DNA from: Spinacia oleracea
Lineage: Eukaryota > Streptophyta > Magnoliopsida > Caryophyllales > Amaranthaceae
Direction of reading: 5' to 3'
Length of the DNA stretch: 64,000 bases
Assembly (NCBI RefSeq): GCF_020520425.1
Contig: NC_079489.1
Location: forward strand, 82,280,810 to 82,344,809
Part shown: positions 60,101 through 64,000 of the stretch, in pieces
Layout of the letters: each line of letters begins with the position of its first letter
Numbering within the stretch: the stretch's first letter is position 1
The notes under the pieces: model-generated
Databases searched by the model: none
Seen by the model: the letters and a program-made list of their open reading frames with translations, nothing else
What the model was told of the DNA's origin: nothing
Position numbers and translations under genes: made by a program

Positions 60101-63100
60101 AACAAACAAACAAACATTGTTTTTGTTCTTCTGAATGTGAGTCTTTCTGTGTTTGAAGCAGAATTTTAGGTATGCTGATTATGGAACAAAATAGCCATTT
60201 AGTTCCAGCCTTGAAAGGACTTAAAACAAACTAGATGACCCTACAACTAATGTAGCATTGCCATGCTTCATTTCCCACTTGTAGGTCATTAGTGTAGCCT
60301 AGCTTCCATTGTTTGAGTTATTACCGAAGTAAGAACCTCAAGCGGTATATGATACCAAGGAAGTTTGATTGCTAGGTCACTTCTCTTTAAACATAAACTT
60401 ATAGGTATAAACGGAATCGTAAATTCCTTTCATTTGTTCCTTGTCTTCCTATTTCTTGTACCCTTTCTTATAGTCTTAAGAATTGAATTATATAGTGTTG
60501 ACTTTTATACTTTGTTAGACATGTCCGATGTCATTCCAACAGAGTTCTTACCATTTTATTTATGTTGAATATTCTGTTTCAACTAGATGATCTTACCAGA
60601 AGCTTCTAAAGTTCTCTAAGCATCAATCTATTCGAATGTCTAGGGACTAGACTCATTCGAGAATTAAATGGACAAAGATATTAGGTTGTTAACCATTGGT
60701 AAAGCTGAGCGTTTTAAGCTCAATGCTTTATGATCTCAAAACTACAGTGTATTTTGAATTCACAAGCACCAATTGGTTTGCCATTCGATTTTGATATTCG
60801 AAAACAACCATAAAAGTCGCTAAAAGAAACGTACATTTTAAATTGCTCATTTTCTCTCATTTCCGTGAATCGTTCTTGGATTCATGACCAATCGAGGAAA
60901 TTTACTGTTACCTTTCTAAAAGGATTTACCGCAGTGCAAGATATTTAATTATAAACAATAATTAAAACATACATTGAAGCATGCAAAGTCTAAACATTTA
61001 TCATGAATAATAACTTGAAAATGAAAGCAATCATGCAATTTAAACAAGTCATTAGCATTTTATTCGAGTTATGTGTTCCGGCAGGTGTGAATAAAATGAT
61101 TCCAAGATCCTAAAATCATTGAAGAACTAAGCACAGTTTGTCGACTTAATCCTAAAACATCTTAGGTAAGCAAAAGCCTTTTGCTAATAGTCTAGAAACT
61201 ATTCTTGGTTGATAGGTACGTCTAAGAACTTATTAGGTAAACCTATCGATTTTGCCACGACATAAAAGGACTCCTTACTTATATCGTTGAGTTTCACCAA
61301 AACTAACATGTACTCACAATTATTTGTGTACCTTGCCCCTTTAGGACCAATAAGTAACACCTCGCTGAGCGAAAACTATTACTAGATTGATGTAAAGGAT
61401 ATTCAAGCAAGTGTATATTTTGGCATGGCACCTTTTAACTCAATTTTTAAGTTTGGAACTTAAGACTCTTACTATGTTGGTTAGATTTTAAGTGAACTAA
61501 AATCCTTAATCATGCAACATAATCAAGCTTTGATCTCATGCATTTTAAGACATATTTAAAAGCAATAAATAACTTAAAACATGCATAAGATAAATGTGAT
61601 CTAGTATGGCCCGACTTCATCTTGAAGCTTTAACTTCAAAGTCCGTCTTGAAAATCTCCGTGGGAGGCACCATTTTCTTCAAATAGGATAAGCTATAATT
61701 AAAACTAATTACAACTATTTGATGGTACGCAGACCATATTTGAATTGAAAAACAACTTTGGTACTTTAGACCAATTACATTCAAATTAATGGTACGCAGA
61801 TCATATTTTCTATCCTATTTGGGCCATACTAGTCACTTCATAACCTGCAAAACAGTACATATACAATATATACCATTCACCCATTCATTATCATGAATGG
61901 CCCACATAGCTGGTTAGTAAAACACATTATGCATCACGTAAACATTTGCAGCAATTAATCAAGGGCACCAATAATCTACCAATTATTCAGTCCTTATTAA
62001 TTCTAATCAAGTTGTTTTAACCTTAAGGATTTGTAGACCTAATCAAGAGTTTATGACTAAAAGGGCTCCCACTTAAACCAATAAATTCATATGCTTTACT
62101 AATTTTAAACATAAAAATGTATTTCTAGTCTAACCGGAAACATACAAATTTAATTAAAATTTAAAGCTCATATAAATTTATAATTGAATCCAAAAAGTTT
62201 AATTTAATTTCAGTCGTATTTAAATTAATTCATGATTTTAATTTTAGTAAAATAATTAGAATAAATAAAATTTATTATAATTACAATATTAAAAATTAAA
62301 ATCCAAGAAAATAATTTAAATTATTAATTTTAAAATTAATTAAAATTACGTAAACTGAAAATTTCAAATTAAAATTTCAAAACGATCTAATCGTAACGCA
62401 ACAACCCCACGCAACGTACGCCCATGGGCCACACGCACACAGCCATCGCTGGCCATGTGCGCGCAGCCCATGCGCTGCATCGCATCGCTGCTGCTCTCCT
62501 TCGCAAGCCATCGCGCGAGCTGGTGCTCGCTGCGCGCGCGCCAGCGCTCGATGCAGGCGAGCCATCGCTCGCTGCGTTCGCTCGCTAGCGCTCGCTGCAC
62601 GCGGGCCAGCGCTCGCTTCGTGCACTCGCCAGCGCATGCTGTGCGCGCTCGCTAGCGCTCGCTTGGTACGAGCCAGCGGTCGCTGCGCGCGGCATCGACG
62701 CTGGGCGCAACACACGTGGCACGCGAGTTTGCCCTCGCTGCGCGCGAGGCTGCGCGCGCTTGCGCGAGGCAGTGCGCGTTGTGGCGCAGCTCGCTTGCTG
62801 CCCACACGCGACTGCCGTGCCTTGCCTTCGCCCATGCCCATTCGTCCATTGCTCATAGCCCACGACACAAGGCAGGGCTGCTGCCTTGTGCTCGTGCACC
62901 ATGCCCTTGCTCATTGCATTCGTGCCGCATGGGCGACGAGCTCCCTTGCTCGTTGTCACATGCCCGCACTATACAACACCCCTTAAGGGTAACACTTAGC
63001 GTCCATTGCTTTGTGCGTGCAAGTTATATGAACGAATCGCATAAAATTTAAAAATTTATACTTAAAATTAATGACAAATTAATAAATAATATTAATTTCA

Positions 63101-63762
63101 TAATTTTAGGGCGAAAAAATCGAAAATTTATTATTCAATTGATTTCCGATTTACATGGATTCAAGTCTAGGTCATAAAAATTTAAAATTTATTATAAATT
63201 TACAATTTTTATGGTGGTTTTTAATCATAGGTATCTAATTAAATTATAATTAATTATGAAAATCAAATTAATTCTAAATTATTCTAATTTTCAACAAATT
63301 AATCATAATTACAAATTAGATTGCATAATTAACAAGGCTAGGCATTCAAACTTGTTAAACATATACAGTAGGTCAATCAAAAATTCAAGATTTACCAACA
63401 AGAATTGCAAATATTTAATTTAACATCTTAAATTTACGAAATTTTGCATTCGAAAAACTAAAACCTTCGAAAAGTCATAGTTAGGCTTCGAATTTGAGAA
63501 TTATGGGTTCGGCCGAAAAATACTTTTTTTGTCAAAATTTTAGAATTCCTTTTACATGCGGAATTGACACAAAAATCACTCATTTTGGATGAGTAACGAA
63601 GAAACTGCCGAAAAACTGCGTACGTATAATTAAATAAACGCAATTTGCAATTAATTAACAATTACGAAAATTAATCACCCCTTTTAATTCTTGCAAATTT
63701 GTAATATTTAACCATGTTCATGCAATTTAGATTATGAAAATAATAAGAGGCTCTGATACCAC
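57193..63762 (-). mobile_element. Copia interior, second copy (decayed)
   Basis: 6.57 kb collinear with 49223-55823. The first 0.85-0.9 kb after LTR3 is almost identical to the corresponding part after LTR2; beyond about 58100 substitutions and small indels become much more frequent. The RT remnant recurs at about 58665-58490 and the GC-rich block at 62400-62960, with fewer 23-bp units. The PBS TGGTATCAGAGCC (63761-63749) is intact. Confidence 0.78.
62400..62960. repeat. GC-rich leader block of the second copia copy
   Basis: Homologous to 54400-54960, but the regular 23-bp array is reduced and rearranged, so repeat number differs between the two tandem copies. ORFs of 163 and 124 codons here are artefacts. 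Confidence 0.75.
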
Positions 63763-64000
63763 TGTTAGGTTATGATACATATGACAATTCATAAATCATG
63801 CGGAAACAACCATTAAGCCAGGAATACATATTATTTACACATAATCATATAGCATAGTTTAGAAGCATACTCTTTGTTGCGTGCCTTCCCTAGCTGCGCC
63901 CGAACCGAACAAGAACAAGTCTTTAGGACTCCAAGTGTCGTCCCTCCGTAGATAGTCCACAGCACGTCCGGATCCGCCTTAAGATTGACCAACTAGAATC
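63763..64000 (-). repeat. 5' LTR (LTR4) of the outer copia element, partial
   Basis: The first 238 plus-strand bases are visible before the window ends. They match LTR1 except for one base (near 45579) and differ from LTR2 and LTR3 at the diagnostic sites, so LTR1 and LTR4 are the original pair of one insertion. Confidence 0.85.

Overview
The window is nuclear DNA of a dicot plant. It has GT-AG introns, a plastid-targeted plant gene, telo-box and site II promoter motifs, and dense nested plant transposons. The repeat families look like those of Amaranthaceae (a spinach-like genome), but that rests on impression and is low confidence. I recognise only one ordinary gene; almost everything else is mobile DNA in nested layers.

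The key locus is 11.6-14.5 kb on the minus strand: a five-exon gene for a CURVATURE THYLAKOID 1 protein, closest to CURT1D (194 codons, all introns GT-AG). Its 1.58-kb second intron holds four 98-nt copies of what reads as a C/D-box snoRNA on the host strand. Each copy has box C (ATGATGA), box D (CTGA) and a 7-bp terminal stem; one copy shows a compensatory base-pair change. The promoter carries two site II motifs and a telo-box, the pair known from plant ribosomal-protein and snoRNA genes. This is the best candidate for an undescribed system.

Layout. 1-9371: a minus-strand Ty3/gypsy-type element (family G) reduced to two 1.45-kb LTRs around 253 bp; its left LTR is split by a young 6.3-kb non-coding LTR element (LARD; LTRs differ at 2 of 905 positions; TSD ACCAC). 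9372-11647: decayed LTR material, an RNase H-like pseudogene and a SINE. 11648-14500: CURT1D and the snoRNA cluster. 14500-19200: a multi-exon K/E-rich coiled-coil gene, probably transposon-borne, with a tandemly amplified exon-intron module; a 5'-truncated LINE (14-bp TSD) sits at its right. 20988-24016: Helitron tail, Stowaway-like element, a 735-bp Helitron-like element and a PIF/Harbinger-like element, nested. 24017-25550: a 22-residue-repeat ORF and a SINE. 25559-30485: a decayed minus-strand gene with coiled coil and an Ulp1-like C-terminus lacking the catalytic residues. 30486-32563: mostly empty, with a SINE and a Helitron-like end.

32564-45485: two G-family elements in opposite orientation, one LTR carrying a 1.68-kb non-autonomous CACTA element. 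45486-64000: a minus-strand Ty1/copia element whose RNase H region took a same-family LTR (TSD ATAGG), followed by a duplication giving LTR-internal-LTR-internal-LTR. No viral, CRISPR, rRNA or canonical tRNA genes were seen.
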